Shown in pieces: positions 15,292 to 27,211 of a DNA stretch of 64,000 nucleotides. The stretch comes from Boletus sp. NGJ (Eukaryota; Basidiomycota; Agaricomycetes; Boletales; Boletaceae). The notes under the pieces are model-generated. The model was not told the DNA's origin, did no database searches, and was given only the letters and a program-made list of their open reading frames with translations. Positions within the stretch are counted from its first letter, which is position 1, and each line of letters starts with the position of its first letter. The position numbers and the translations under genes are program-made. The DNA is taken from the NCBI GenBank assembly GCA_019096195.1, contig JAGTXK010000095.1:310001-374000 (forward strand), read 5' to 3'.

Positions 15292-16009
15292 TGCAGACAA
15301 GTAGCGTGAGAACCATTGTCGCCACCATTGAGTGAAACTAAGAACCGATTTACAGAGAAGGAACCCGTTGGCTAAAATGTGGTGTACGGTGATGATCCAT
15401 CTCATCCTCCATGCAGGAGTGCTAAACCAAGGTAGCACTTCCAACGACACCTCGTCGTAGCGATCATGGATTGTGACTCGGCGCGTTGTGAACGCAGCTA
15501 CCGGCATCCTCCCAATTGTAGACATCCGAATTGTACCAAGGTAGGTGTTTATCGGGATGTCCGTGGAAAACAGATAATGATCGCGATGAAACCAGAACTT
15601 TGGTGACGAGATACAACGCTCGATAGACGACGTCAATGAGTTTTGCTTCCAATGCCGGATGGCGATGAGCCAGCGGCGCTGATAATTTCGCGTCTTTAGT
15701 CGTCACGGATCCAATCGGATTAGCGTGATTGCACCATAACATTGCACGTTAATAATAATGACTTATTAGGAGAGTAATGCGCACGTTCTAATGCGCCAAG
15801 GTGTCTAGAGCGGCACGAGACAACTCCGAAAATGCGGTGGTGGACATGCCGGGAATCTGCTATAAACTGAGGTCTCATGATGTTCCAGTAACAGTTTGGA
15901 GTCCACATGACCAGCTGCTAGCCCACATCACAGTTACACGGCCAGTTGTCATAAAGGTTCTGCTGAGGCTTACTGAGAGTTAGGTTCCTAATGGGTCCAG
16001 GCCAGGTTC

Positions 16010-17215
16010 CTCGGCGGACTTTCGGCATATGTCCTACTCTCCGTGAGCCGAGTAATTAGATAACCTCACGTTACGGGTTCCGTTGTTATTTTGTCTGAGG
16101 TCTGTCGAAGGTCAGGCTGAATACACCAACGACAGCAAGTAGTCTATGTACCACAAGTGTTGGAAGCAACACTGACTTGGCGAGCAGTCAATATACATGG
16201 GTTGCCAGAATTCACCCCATGCAGACGACAGGCCAAACACACCAATCATGTCAACCAGATGCTTCGGGCAACACACACTGAGACTCGGACATCATGAAAC
16301 TAATATGATTGAGTGGTAGTAGGCTAGTAGCTAGGTACAGTTATTGTGCATGATAGTATCAATAAATGGAACCATGAGGATGGGAACTTGGAAGGAGACG
16401 AGGATGAGACCTGGGCTGTGGGTGTGCCCGAATGTGTCAGGCGTGGTGTGTGACTCGGACATGGTTGTAGAGTTGGCGGGTGCGAGTGGGCCTCGGGCGT
16501 TGCCTTCAAGTTGTCACCCTGGCTTTTTGTCCAAGCCCGAGTGGGCAGTTGTGGTGACTGTCCTGCGGCCTGACCAGCTGGGATGCATGCGGGTTGTACC
16601 ACGGCATCCCTTGGACGGCGCCATGGTGGCATGTTGAGGAAGAGAGGTAGTTAGTGTTGAGTTCGTTGAGAATTTGACACGGCTTACTCGAACATCACGT
16701 GACCTTGCACTCGCGCAAAATTCTTGCCAAGTCCCGAGTGCAGCAGGATAAACTAGTGTGCTTGTCCTACATTTTTGTTACATCTATTTGCTACACTTTC
16801 CATTACAGAGCTGTATCTCTGCCATATCCCAGGGTGCTAAATCCAGTGTCTTCAACTGATGCTACTTAGTTGTAATGTATCAGCACGTATGTCTGACAGA
16901 CATAGCAATGATGCTTGTGGAACAAATGTTGTGGTGTTACCATGATGTTTTGGCTGTCTGCTGACCAGACCTCCGTGTGTGACATGTTGTGGAGGCAGGT
17001 GCCACTGCCGGGCGAATGTTACTAATCATGGCTTATTAATGCTACTGGTGACCTCAGACGGACCTCAGACATTAAGGTTAACGAGATATACAGTTAGTGA
17101 TACTTGACCAACGATTGGTCAAACGGCTGTACGTGGCTCCGTTGAAACATGTTTGGCATCGTAGGTGGGACACACGGAGGATTTTCGGCATATGTCTGCT
17201 AAACGCCTCGTTGAT
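16010..17215. repeat. Short direct repeat pair about 1.16 kb apart
   Basis: The sequence around TTTCGGCATATGTC at 16020 recurs at 17183, with similar flanks on both sides (CGGCGGAC before one, CGGAGGAT before the other). Fragments with TGAGGTCTG and its complement also recur nearby. The pair could be the eroded ends of an old repeat, but I cannot name an element. Confidence 0.3.
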
Positions 17216-18691
17216 TTGGCCGTGTACCTTGTTACCTTGTTTACAAGGTCGATGGGTGGGTACAATTGTGGCTGTGGAGGGACTCTGCGAATGTAGAGTC
17301 GATTCTCAACTCTGAGTATTGTAGATTTGACCTTCCATGCACATTGCTCTGAATGGCGAGACGGTTTCGCTGATCCCCTGGTCTTCCGTATGAGGTCGGA
17401 CGGGTCACAAGTATGGTTGTAGACGTTGTGTTTCTGTGCTGGACCTGCGTTTTTGTGTGTCCCGGGCCGGGTACGACTCGGACTCGACTGCGGTGTGGCA
17501 CGTTGTCGGTTCCGTTCCTACAATGGCGGTGACTATCCTATGTTATGACAACGGATGGGACGGTCCGTCGTAGTAGGTTTGATCTCGATAACGGTTAGTT
17601 GCGGATTGAATCTGCGTGGTACACAATGTTTGATGGTAGTTGTAGTGCACTGTCCCGCCACCTCTCCGTGTCTCTGTCGAGCTTCAACCTCGTCCCCCAT
17701 GCATAAATACTCGCTTGGATGACTCGTTAAGCCCTGCCAGGGGGCGGCGAGTCGTGAGAGTGTGGGCTCGCCTGCGATGGACTCTCTGATCGGGTGTGTG
17801 CCATTAAGAAAGCTGATTTCAATGACAGGCTGATTGAAAAGCACTAGTTGCCCACATGGTAGGGAGACCAGTGTTACTGTGCGTCGTCGGCATAGTATAG
17901 AGGCGACATCACGTCTTACCGTCAGATAGGATGGTCGTCAACGGCCATTTAGATGGTGCCTTGGGAGTTTCAAGTTGAAGTCCCGTTGTAAGCGTTGGTT
18001 TCCCGACCGCGGTACCGCGTCAAAGCCACGTATACCCTCAATCTCTCCTCGTTGTGTTCTTCCCGGGGTCGCGTGTTTCAACGTGGTACGTCTTATTACC
18101 AATCTTGCTCGCTGTTTTTGAAAATATATGACCGTAGATGCAATACGAAATTCTCGGATGCAAATTAGTTATCAAGCTGAAAGGCAAGGTCCCCTGAAAT
18201 CGGCGTAGTCCGAAAAGCACGCTTAACGCTCCAAGGTTTCCGACAAACTTTGAAACATGGGTTCAGATATAAACCAGAACAAGAGGCACACCATGAACCC
18301 GCGACGAGGAACCGAGTAATAGGACACTCAACGCTCAGCCCCGGCTGTTGTTGAACTGGATTGTAATCATGAAACTTGTCAGACTTTGAGCGGAGGAGTG
18401 ACTTTCGCCCTGGGATCTCAGTTCGGACATTAAAGGATACAGAGGGCTTTTCGGCCATCGGTCGTAGTTATGTCTACATCGGTGCGGGAAGTACACGGCG
18501 TGCATTCCTCGATGCCCTGGCAAGGTAAACTCCCGTTTTCCAAGCTCACCTTCACAATCCAGACCACGCGCATCCCTATGTTTCAGGTATAAAAAACGTC
18601 GGTCGTCTATTTGCGGGCGATACAACGAAATAGACTCTGGCGAAAAAAAAGAACACTGCTGCCGAGACTCTAACAAGCTCCTCGAACCCAC

Positions 18692-19128
18692 TTAGTGCGG
18701 GTGGTTCTTGTGGTACTCTGTCAATTGTGTAAGCAGAGTCGCTGATTAGCATGATAGGCTGCTTACTCAAGTGCACTAGATGGAAAAGGCAATGTTTTAT
18801 TAGCAATAGTTCCAAGAACACAGGGTGGTAAAAACATACTGTTATAGTCCATGGTATAACCAACACCAAAGAAGAAGAGAATTGCGAGACCAAGTCGGTT
18901 CACGGCCTTCTTCTCGGGGTCAAATGCTGCTGCTGGTGCACGGCCTTTTGGGAGCTTGGAGTAGAAGTTCACCAAGGGCGCAAGACCCTCCCCAGAGCCT
19001 GCAGACTGGAATTAAAAACATTAGGGGGAAAGTAATGCCCAGTGATGAAGACGTACGAGGTGAGAAGGAGTCGCGATTTTGGGTGGAATAAGTCCCGTGA
19101 ACTGGCGACGAACGAGAGTGGGCAACAT
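18692..19128 (-). CDS. ATP17: Mitochondrial ATP synthase subunit f
   Basis: Four exons (19128-19057, 19005-18840, 18775-18767, 18717-18692) give 90 residues, close to the known length of fungal subunit f. The start MLPTLVRRQFTG looks like a short mitochondrial presequence. The family marks are LIPPKIATPSHL, NFYSKLPKG, one membrane helix (LAILFFFGVGYTMDY), and the end MHLKYHKNHPH. The third exon is only 9 nt and supplies most of MHLK. Without it the conserved tail cannot be built. The protein sits in the Fo stalk of complex V in the inner membrane. It is convergent with no close neighbour on its left and divergent from RCE1, with about 240 bp between the starts. Confidence 0.9.
18767..18775 (-). 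other. 9-nt microexon of ATP17
   Basis: The minus-strand sequence TGCACTTGA is preceded by TCTAG and followed by GTAAGC. Joined to the A that ends exon 2 and the AG that starts exon 4, it encodes Met-His-Leu-Lys, the conserved MHL motif of subunit f. Confidence 0.8.
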
Positions 19129-19370
19129 GGCAAGACTTGAGGTGGAACAACGGAATAGGTCGGGGCGGTCAATGAGAGTGTTTGTGTATGTTTTAGCTAT
19201 CCCACGATCACGCACTCACTTTCCACTGGACCCACCCTGATAAACTCCGAAATTACGATGAGATGGTCAAAGCAAAACAATAACGAACTTGGTTTTTGAC
19301 CACAAGAAACGACTAGAAAAGCCGGTTTATCGCGAGTAGACTCGCCTGCAACCCTTTCTGACTTGTGGAC

Positions 19371-20597
19371 ATGATTCCGACATCTACTGCCCATGCCCTC
19401 GCCGCGCTCTTCGTAACTTGCTACGTCGGTTCGATATATATCTCCAAGAATGCACGACTTTCCTTTTCAAACACCAAAGTATATCTTGACTACGGATTTG
19501 CAAGGCTTAAGTTGCGGAATGAGCGCTGGAGGGACGACCCAGATGTTATCCGAGCACGTCTCGTTGCTGTCAGCAGCGCGACTCTCGTGTGTTGCGCAAT
19601 CGTGCTCGTCTTGGCGTCGACACAATTGGGCAGCACGAATGATGTATGCCCCTCAGTCTTGGCTCTAACCCGGTCAAACTAACGATACCAGTCTTGGACA
19701 GCGCTGCATACAACCGTCAATTACCTCGGTTGTACCTCCACCAGCATGCTCCCGCACCTCATAACCCCTGTACTCTTTCTCGGGCCACTCTACGCACATT
19801 TCGTGCGTGGGACACTGCCTGGTCAGCGTAACTGGTCTTTTCAGCAAGATGTCCTCTCCTTTCTCTTTTCCGTCGCGGGTCTACGAAACTATTTAGTCGT
19901 GGGTGGTTTAATGGTATTGACCACGGCATTGCATTGACATGACATGTGAACTCCACATCCACGGTCTAGGCCCCTATCACGGAAGAAGTTGTCTTCCGAG
20001 CATGTGTTCTCGCTGTGTACCACCTAGCGCAGGCGTCGAGATTGCGAATGATTTTTCTAAGTCCCTTGCTATTCGGGGGAGGTGAGGGTCCCTTTCTGCA
20101 TGTCCTAGAAATTTTTGGAACCACAAGCTTACCTCCCTTGATATAGCCCACGTACATCATGCTTGGGAGACATACAATAGATATGGACGTAGCACAGCAG
20201 CTTTGAAGCGTGCTGCGATTGGCACGGGTGAGATAGTCTTGGTTGATGTTGATATTAACCACCTTGCTGACCAAATATCGTGACCTAGCTTTTCAATTTA
20301 CCTATACTAGCATCTTCGGTTTCTATTGCTCGTATCTTTTCCTGCGCACAGGATCTATTTTCCCGCCGATCACCGCGCACATATTCTGCAACATCATGGG
20401 AGTTCCTCACCCTGGTTATGATATCAATCAGAGGCCAGACCGGAAATTAGGTGAGTTTCACCATTTCCTTTTCTTCGCAGTGAGTGTAATGCCGCGAGCA
20501 ACCAGCCATTGTTATTGCCTACCTCATGGGTATTGTTGCCTTTGTGTGCGTGGTCGGTAGGTGGACATCCACGGAAGGTACCCTGTATTGGAACTAG
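19371..20597 (+). CDS. RCE1: CAAX prenyl protease 2 (Rce1)
   Basis: Six exons (19371-19643, 19692-19898, 19970-20081, 20147-20227, 20289-20450, 20506-20597) give 308 residues in one frame. The protein is a multi-helix ER membrane protease that removes the last three residues of prenylated CAAX proteins such as Ras and a-factor. The catalytic signature APITEEVVFRACV holds the paired glutamates and arginine (about residues 161-173). Later come FGGAHVHHAWE with the conserved histidines, and AHIFCNIMG, the third motif of the ABI/CPBP family. The Lys/Arg-rich loop FARLKLRNERWRDDPDVI near residue 50 is typical of fungal Rce1. It is divergent from ATP17. Confidence 0.9.
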
Positions 20598-20861
20598 CAC
20601 AATATGTTTCTCGACGCTGGCACGTCAAAACAGACACGTATAAACCACTTACTAGTGATAAATGGAGATAAATAAAGGGTGTCCACTTGACGTTGGACGC
20701 CGTGCGGCGTGATCTATATAGGCACACGTGACTTGATCAAATGGCAACGGCTCAACTCCCGCCGATTGTTTACATGTCAACCAACTGGCTTGAACAACGT
20801 TGTCATTGCCTCGCTCTCCTCGCCAGCTGGGTGGTCCACAGCTCCATCATTATCGTGTAAA

Positions 20862-21757
20862 ATGCCTCATAAGCGAGCGAAAAGACCGGCCAGGGAACAA
20901 GAGATAGCTCAACGGTACGCAAGATTCGCTCCGGTCACCGAGCGTCACCGAAAAACATGCGATACTTCATTCCTTAGGGCAACCGATTTGGCCCCCAAGA
21001 TCTCCATAGAACATGAACCTATCCCGAAGTCAGTTTCGCGTGTTCTCAATGCTGGACAAATCAGGCGAGAATACCGGAAGAAGCGACAACCCGATGGAGC
21101 TAGCAATACAGGCGAGGACGACCTTGAACGCAAAAAGAGACATCATGATGCAGCCAATATGAGAGACCTCGGGGACAGCACGGTGCTTAGGATCAAGCCT
21201 AGTGAAACAGTTACCCAATTCAACAGGTGAGCATTGCCCTCTGCGTGATATGAAGTGGTTGTCAACACCAACACACATCATTCGAATTGCCTCGCAGACG
21301 GGTGGAGAACAGTATGGTGCCTATCATCAAGACAGCATTGCGGCAGTCATCCGCACAGGTGCGCAGAGTGCGGAGGGAAGAAGCGGCGCAGCAAACGCGA
21401 CAGCGGGGTAAACAAGGAGACAAAGCCCGTCGTCCACTCCTGGAAAGCCCGAAGAAGGGTTCAGATCCACCGCCGATTGCTGCTGACGAGGAGACTGTCA
21501 ACTTTCGGAATGCCGGAAAGGAATTCCAGGTGGTCTCGACATCTGCTCCTCGCCGGCTCAACGATATTGCACAAGAACCTCCGGTCATCAAGAAACTCCC
21601 CCGTGGAGCGACAAAGAACGATGCGGCCCCATCAGGAGTATTGAGCATGGCTCAAAAGGCGATGATGGAGGAGGAAAGGGACAAGGCCATTAGACATTAC
21701 CGAGAACTGAAAGCTAGGAAACTGCGTGAAAGCGGCGGCATCAGGCTCGACGGATGA
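20862..21757 (+). CDS. CCDC137-like basic nuclear protein
   Basis: Two exons (20862-21226, 21298-21757) give 274 residues. The protein is strongly basic and lacks membrane segments. Recognisable blocks are MPHKRAKRP at the start, LRIKPSETVTQFNRRVEN across the intron, a long Arg/Lys-rich region, RRLNDIAQEPPVIKKLPRG, and a terminal helix MAQKAMMEEERDKAIRHYR. This order resembles the fungal relatives of CCDC137, a nucleolar or chromosome-periphery protein in animals. The assignment rests on memory of motif order only. A generic ribosome-biogenesis factor is the main alternative. Confidence 0.7.
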
Positions 21758-22742
21758 TTGGACAGTAGCCGAACCGAACTAAGTACAATAATCAGGTCAT
21801 CAATTCTCCGAGCCCATCTGACACAGTCTCACTCCCATTTTCAGTAGCCATACATTTCCGGTCGAATGGCAACCAAGGCCGCCCAACTCTCGGCCAACAT
21901 GGCGGATGCAACGGCCCTCGGCGATCTATTGTGTCCCTATTTTTGTCTCTCAGATGAATGTACAATTTAGGTTTCTTTCCCGCCGTTTGTCAGGATGCTC
22001 CGATGCATCTCCTGGAGGAAAGGAGCCTGGGCTTGTTCTCTCGAGTTACGGCTTACGCTTTTTTGCCCATGACTCACAGTCGTTCCTTTATAGGCGCCGC
22101 CTTCACTAAAACCTTCACTTCTGGGATTACATGCTCTGATTTCCGTTCCCACTCTATGCCCGAGCCGCGGGCTTCTACCCAGTTTCGGGTACCTGGACAG
22201 AACGTTACGACTCCGTCGATGGCGGATGCATTCGAGATGCAAGTAGCCTAGACTTTGCTTGGGCTGAAATAGGATGTTTACAACGACTCTCTGAGACCTA
22301 GATCAGGCTTAACAGCTGGCCCCAGTTAGCTGACTCGCTGGCTTTCTCACGGGTGGCGGAATGGTGCACACGCAGGTGACTGAGTCAGTAGCTCAGTGTA
22401 TGGACTTGTCGATTGATCAGAGCAGCGCAGCTCCGAGGCAGTACACCTGCAACATCGGCTTGCTCTGTTTCAAATGACTGGGCTTTACACTATGCTTCGA
22501 TTCGCCCGATTCGTTCTGCGTTTACAGATAATAACCGCTGGGTGTCCGGACGCATATCCCCATGCAGATGATGATATAAGGTAGCTCGGTTCCTTTTCCC
22601 GGTATCTTCGGGAGGCCTGCTAATGCAATGCGTGACGTCGTATCCCCCCGGTTTGCTTTTATAGATCGCAGTGCTGGCCGGGCTCCCCGTCGCGACTCCC
22701 CCTTGCCCTCACCTCTCCATCCCATCGAGTGGGGACAAACCA
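21758..22742. other. Intergenic region between the CCDC137-like and MCT genes
   Basis: About 980 bp with no frame showing splice-supported coding sense. It probably holds the 3' end of one gene and the promoter of the next. The last 60 bp are pyrimidine-rich (CCCCTTGCCCTCACCTCTCC), as expected of a fungal leader. Confidence 0.5.
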
Positions 22743-24362
22743 ATGGCTGATATTGAAAAACAGCCATCGTTACCAGCGCGCAAGTCGAGCTTTGAGGGGA
22801 CGACATGCGAGATTTCTCCACGGAATAGCACGCTACAACCCGAGACACCTCTGATACCCGCCGCGGGCAACGCGAGCAATAGACTCAGAGCGTGGTTGGC
22901 TGTCTCTGGGGGATTCCTCGCCCTCTTCTGTTCCTTTGGACAGCTCACGGCTTTCGGTACATTTCAAACGTGGTACTCGACCCACCAACTCGTATCCAAG
23001 TCGTTGTTCAGCATATCATGGATAGGTTCTCTGCAGCTGTGGACGTTTTTCTTCATGGTGCGTCGACTCTCCTTCCCAAACAGCGCGTCGGTAAATTTTT
23101 ACCTCAGGGCGGACCTATAGGCTGTGCTTTCGACGCTTATGGCCCCACACCACTAATTTGTTCTGGATCGGTCATTCTGGTTTCCAGTCTTGTCCTGACC
23201 AGTGTCTGCGTACAATATTATCAGTATTTATTGGCTCAAGGTATTCTGTTTGGTTTGGGCGTCGCAATGATGTGCGTTTTTCTCTCTCTCTTCCACCCAG
23301 TACCAATTTGACCATGATCTAGCTTTTACCCAACGGTCGCCTGCGTGGCGACGCACTTCAACGACTATCGTGCTACTGCTATAGGCATCGTGTCAGCAGG
23401 GTCTGGTTGTGGTAATGTATTCACTGTCTTATTGCGAATCATTACTTAAAGTAACTTAGGGGGTGTTGTCTACCCCCTCATGTTTCGTTACCTTTTCAAT
23501 GCAGTTGGTTTCGGATGGGCAGTTAGGATCTCATCGCTGATGACCGCCGTCCTCTGTGGTGTGGCGATTTTTACTGTAAGGCTTCAACACCCCATCAAAA
23601 AGAACGCAAGTTTGGTTTTGGATGTGCGGATAACTAAGGACCTTCGTTTCCTATATCTCGTCTTGGGCTCCTTCTTTGTTTGCCTAGGTGTGCCCGTTTT
23701 TTGCTTCCGTGCTCCCCGACACCCTCCCTAATCCCACTTAGGCATGTTCACACCCTACTTCTACATAGCAGATTACACCGAATCTCTGCATGTCCCCTCT
23801 AATGCTGCATTCTATGTTCTTTCAGCCATGAATGCTGGCGGCGTCTTCGGTCGCGTCGCACCAGCCTGGTTATCCGACAAGATAGGACGATTTAATATTC
23901 TCTTCCCTTCGGCCTTCCTATCCGGTCTATCCTGCCTCGTCTTTTGGATGTTCAGCAAGGACCTCGTCGCGATCACTCTCTTCGCCACCATATTCGGTTT
24001 CTTGTCTGGAGCGTTCATCTCGGTCATCACCCCGTGTGTAGCGCAAATATCCGACATTCGAGAGATTGGGGCGCGCATTGGCGCACTGTACACGTTCATC
24101 TCAGTACCGTGCGTCTTGTCCCCGCTCCTTTGTCCATCCCCATCCTGACGTGTTCCTTTCTCACAGTTCGCTCTTTGGAGGTCCGATCGCAGGAGCACTG
24201 ATACAACGACAACACGGGATGTACACGGCCAGTATCGCACTCGCAGGATCGAGCATGATACTCGGCTCAGTGCTTTTATTGGTAACGAAATTGATGATCG
24301 ACCGGCGATTCTTTTGTTGTGTGTAGACGCGTATGGAGCCCGAACGTCGGATGAAAAGGTAG
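22743..24362 (+). CDS. MFS monocarboxylate-transporter-like (MCT/SLC16 type)
   Basis: From ATG 22743 a hydrophilic tail (about 55 residues) leads into the MCT entry RLRAWLAVSGGFLALFCSFG. Then follow GTFQTWYSTHQL, ISWIGSLQLWTFFF, RAFDAYGPTPLI and VATHFNDYRATAIGI. The second half contains FTPYFYIADYT, VFGRVAPAWLSDKIGRFN and GGPIAGALI. About seven short introns are needed. The motif RAFDAYGP and the conserved start motif place it with fungal MCT-like permeases of the plasma membrane, which move monocarboxylates or related acids. The 3' end is chosen by an intron (about 24281-24326) that leads to RMEPERRMKR and a stop at 24360-24362. Unspliced read-through would stop at 24326. Confidence 0.85.
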
Positions 24363-24776
24363 ACCCCAATGACGACCACGCCCCCCTCCCTCTATCATTC
24401 TCTCTCGGATCTGATCACGAGCACCTATACTTGTGTAGCATCGATGTAGCCTTTATCTCAAAATCATACATGTCAAAATGGACCAACGAACTGCGATGGT
24501 ATATCAGACGCATAGGGCAGGGGGTCTGTGAGGTCTATTGCAGATAGAACGATTATAAGTGAGCGACAAGAGCGAGGGACGTATGCTAATTAGGGCTAAA
24601 AAGGGATCCCAGAGTGAAAAAGCTCCCATGGTCGAGAAAGGCAAACGGTGACCGAACAGACGCCATGAATCGAAGTCCATGGGCGTGTCCAGAGCGTGCA
24701 CGGTGAAGGTAGGCAATATATGATGGGTGTGTATGACGGCGTAAACGTTTCCCTCACGATGGGGTGATGTACAGGA
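24363..24776. other. Convergent intergenic region
   Basis: About 410 bp between the 3' ends of the MCT-like gene and EB1. I see no coding or RNA feature; it probably holds both 3' untranslated regions. Confidence 0.5.
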
Positions 24777-25819
24777 CTAGAACGTTTCTTCTTCCTCAAC
24801 AGGCGCAACAGTGTCTGGAACCTCGAATCCCTCCTGAAGGAAGTCAGCCAAGATAAGTAGTTTGAATGTGGGGTGATTACCTCGGTCGAATACAGAATCT
24901 TTTGAATTTCCTTAAGCGTATCGTCCTGCTGCCCGGCCGCTTCCAGGGCTTCAACTTGCTGTTGTACGAGAATCTCGATATCGCGAAGCTAAGAAGGTCG
25001 ACCATGAGTACAAAGGAAGCGCGGTGAACTGGGATCGGTACTTTTGCAAAGTAAAAATCACGCTCCTTCTCAAGACCTTCCATGTGAGTGGACATCTCGC
25101 GAAGTTGCGCTTGGAGATTCTGGACGGCCTCGTTCGGCTGCGTTGAACCAGCGCGATGACCGCTGATGGGTGTCTTTCCGCCAGACCTGCCTGCTGCGCT
25201 GAGACCGCTGGTACTTCGAGGACCGGAGAGAGGAGCGATGGTGGCTGGTGTATCTGTGGAAGCACCTCTCCTCCGTGCTACAGGGTCATAGCCCTGACCG
25301 CCATAGTTCGAGTCCCAGAAACGCTTCATCCACTGCAAAAATTCGAGATTGTCTCTGTCACAGATCTGGGTCACGATGTGGTCATCGTGGAGCTGGATGG
25401 GTGTACGCACTGCATTTTGCATTTCACGAGCCTTTCGATGAGTATGGGCTATGCACAACCGTGAGCAGGGTCGCTTGGAACGTCATAAAGTGTGCGCACA
25501 CACACACACACCTTGTCGATCTTTTTGGCCTTGAAGACGTTTTGCAAGACTTTGAAATTCGCAACGAATTCGTACTCATGTTTTGCGTTCATCTTGACTC
25601 GCGTCATTGGAACATCCCCTGCAAAGCGGGTTGTTGAATTGGTGGTATGATTCAGGATGGGGATCGGTGAGACGATCTCGAGACAGCGAGCGCACCGTAG
25701 ATGGAGTCGACGATTTGGCAGTAGGCGGCGCCGGTGCCGCATTGCTCGACCTTTGTGTAGTTGAGTTGTAGGAGCTCGTTGACCCAAGCCAACAAATCTG
25801 TGCGAGAAACGGCGGCCAT
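24777..25819 (-). CDS. EB1-family microtubule plus-end protein
   Basis: Six exons (25819-25696, 25618-25512, 25448-25411, 25354-25042, 24988-24881, 24833-24777) give 248 residues, all in phase. The N-terminal calponin-homology domain runs from [17 protein letters not shown] through [14 protein letters not shown] and LVKCKMQ to [12 protein letters not shown] Ser/Pro/Gly linker follows. The EB homology coiled coil ([18 protein letters not shown], about residues 180-200) and an acidic tail EEEETF close the protein. It is the counterpart of yeast Bim1 and Mal3, tracks growing microtubule ends and recruits partners. The tail is Glu-rich but ends TF, not the EEY/F that CAP-Gly partners bind. It starts 276 bp from the divergent F-box gene. 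Confidence 0.95.
25497..25511 (-). repeat. (GT)n microsatellite forming an EB1 splice donor
   Basis: A run of seven CA units on the plus strand reads as GTGTGTG... on the minus strand directly after the AAG that ends exon 2 of EB1. The donor GT is the first unit of the microsatellite, so length changes alter intron 2 but not the exon. Confidence 0.8.
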
Positions 25820-26094
25820 GGTTGTGGCGAACGATGAGGACGCGATGGAGGAAGAAAAATTCAAAAGTATGTAAACGAAAGTGGTGAAAGGACCAAGTCT
25901 CGCCACTTTTTTTCGGCTGTTCAGGGCGGCTGCGTGACCCTATATCAAGCTTTCAAGTCTCAAAATCATTCATCAGCGCGTGTGGCTGGCATCCAAGGCG
26001 CGCTTTCAGCGTCCCAGACGTGCGTTTTTTTCTTTCTACCTTGGACGACGGACCGCTCGACTGATTGCTCTTTGTCCAGCGTTTTCTTTCTCCA

Positions 26095-27211
26095 ATGTCA
26101 CCCACTTTGACACCCGACGTTTGCGGCCGAATCGTGCGCTGGACACGTCGCAGCGATCTGGGAGCGCTGTGTCTCACGTGCAAGTCCCTCCAGCACGAAG
26201 CAGAAGCTAAGTTGTATGAAATAATCATGTCGGGGAATATCCAGATTACATTTCGCGCCTGTCAATCCATTGTATCGCACCCCCGCCTTGGGCCATACGT
26301 CCACTCGTTTTGTTTCCTCCCAGACAGCCACAGACGGGCCCACCGGGAGATCCCAGAGCAGTTTTGGACAACGTTGCAGCTTGCGCTGTCCAGAATGCGC
26401 TCTCTAGAGTATCTTTTCCTTCAAGACCCTGCGTTTTCTAACAGCTGGGTCTTGAGCGATGTCGCCCATATTCCGTTCCAGCTTCTCGAAGCGAGACTCC
26501 TCTTTTATTGGGATATACATCTTGCCAAGTTCCTGGAAAGCCAAAACAAACTCAAAAGCTTACACACGATAGACGGCCCGGTCAATGACCCTACCCTACA
26601 CCTGGAAGCGGGCAGTCTTCCCGAGCTCCGAATATTTGATGGTCCGCTGGCTGCCGCGGAACACATTGTACACGTCGGGTCGACCCTCACCCATCTACAA
26701 GTCGTATTGGACAAGAATTCCGAGGTCGATGTTTTGTTATTTATTCCGAAACTTCTTCATCTCGCTTCTTCTCTCCGTGCCCTGAGCATACTCCACCTGC
26801 CAGAAGGTCTCTCTATCGATGTATTCCGATCAATTACAAAAGCGTGTCCCCAACTTCGTCATATTGGCACGATTCCACTGCCATTACCTAGAAACGTAAG
26901 CCTCTCCCCTTTTTCTGGTCCTCTAACACCGTTATCTGAGTGGCTCCCAGTCATATCGCTTCCATGGCGTACTGATGGCTATGCGCCAGCTCCGAGTATT
27001 GGAAGTCGACGTGACTTCGTGGGTTCCTCCAGCAGCAGGAGTGCTTCAACGTGCAATCGCCGCAGAAATTCGCATCTACTCTCCTTTGATGGAGTACATC
27101 TGTTTTTGGGCAGGAACTACTCGAACACTTTGGGCCGTCGACGGAAATGATTGGAGCTGTCACTCGGAGAGCGGACAACACTCGCATTTCGACGCACTTT
27201 GGAAAACCTGA
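26095..27211 (+). CDS. F-box/LRR-like protein
   Basis: Two exons (26095-26895, 26951-27211) give 353 residues. The N-terminus LTPDVCGRIVRWTRRSDLGALCL followed by CKSLQHEAEAKLYE is the usual degenerate F-box of agaricomycete F-box proteins. The rest is a Leu-rich, repeat-like body (for example LKSLHTIDGPV, LTHLQVVLD, LLHLASSLRALSIL) that would carry a substrate-binding surface. Such proteins bridge substrates to an SCF ubiquitin ligase via Skp1. The family is expanded and fast evolving in basidiomycetes, and the target is unknown. The single 55-nt GT-AG intron is phase 0. Confidence 0.8.

Larger units (their letters stand above)
13032..18691. other. 5.7-kb stretch without a supportable gene
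   Basis: No open frame here shows family motifs, and none extends through plausible introns. The longest frames (about 120 codons at 13688-14050 plus and 15283-15636 minus) have no recognisable domain. The 102-codon frame at 14668-14976 plus (starts MDINDLRHRAEKKKL) is the only one with a good start, but it has no partner exon. The right part (16000-17500) is rich in degenerate short repeats. It may be a graveyard of old repeats or contain fast-evolving or non-coding transcripts. Confidence 0.5.

Noticed and set aside
15283-15742. Possible minus-strand gene (frames of 117 and 92 codons)
   Set aside because: The frames overlap out of phase, no intron joins them sensibly, and no family motif is present.
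16324-16632. Pro/Ser-rich minus-strand frame resembling a capsid-like leader
   Set aside because: Low-complexity composition only; no neighbouring enzymatic domains or terminal repeats to support an element.
22360-22440. tRNA-like stretch with GTAGCTCAGTG
   Set aside because: Only the D-arm-like word is present; no acceptor pairing, anticodon stem or TTCGA box could be found.
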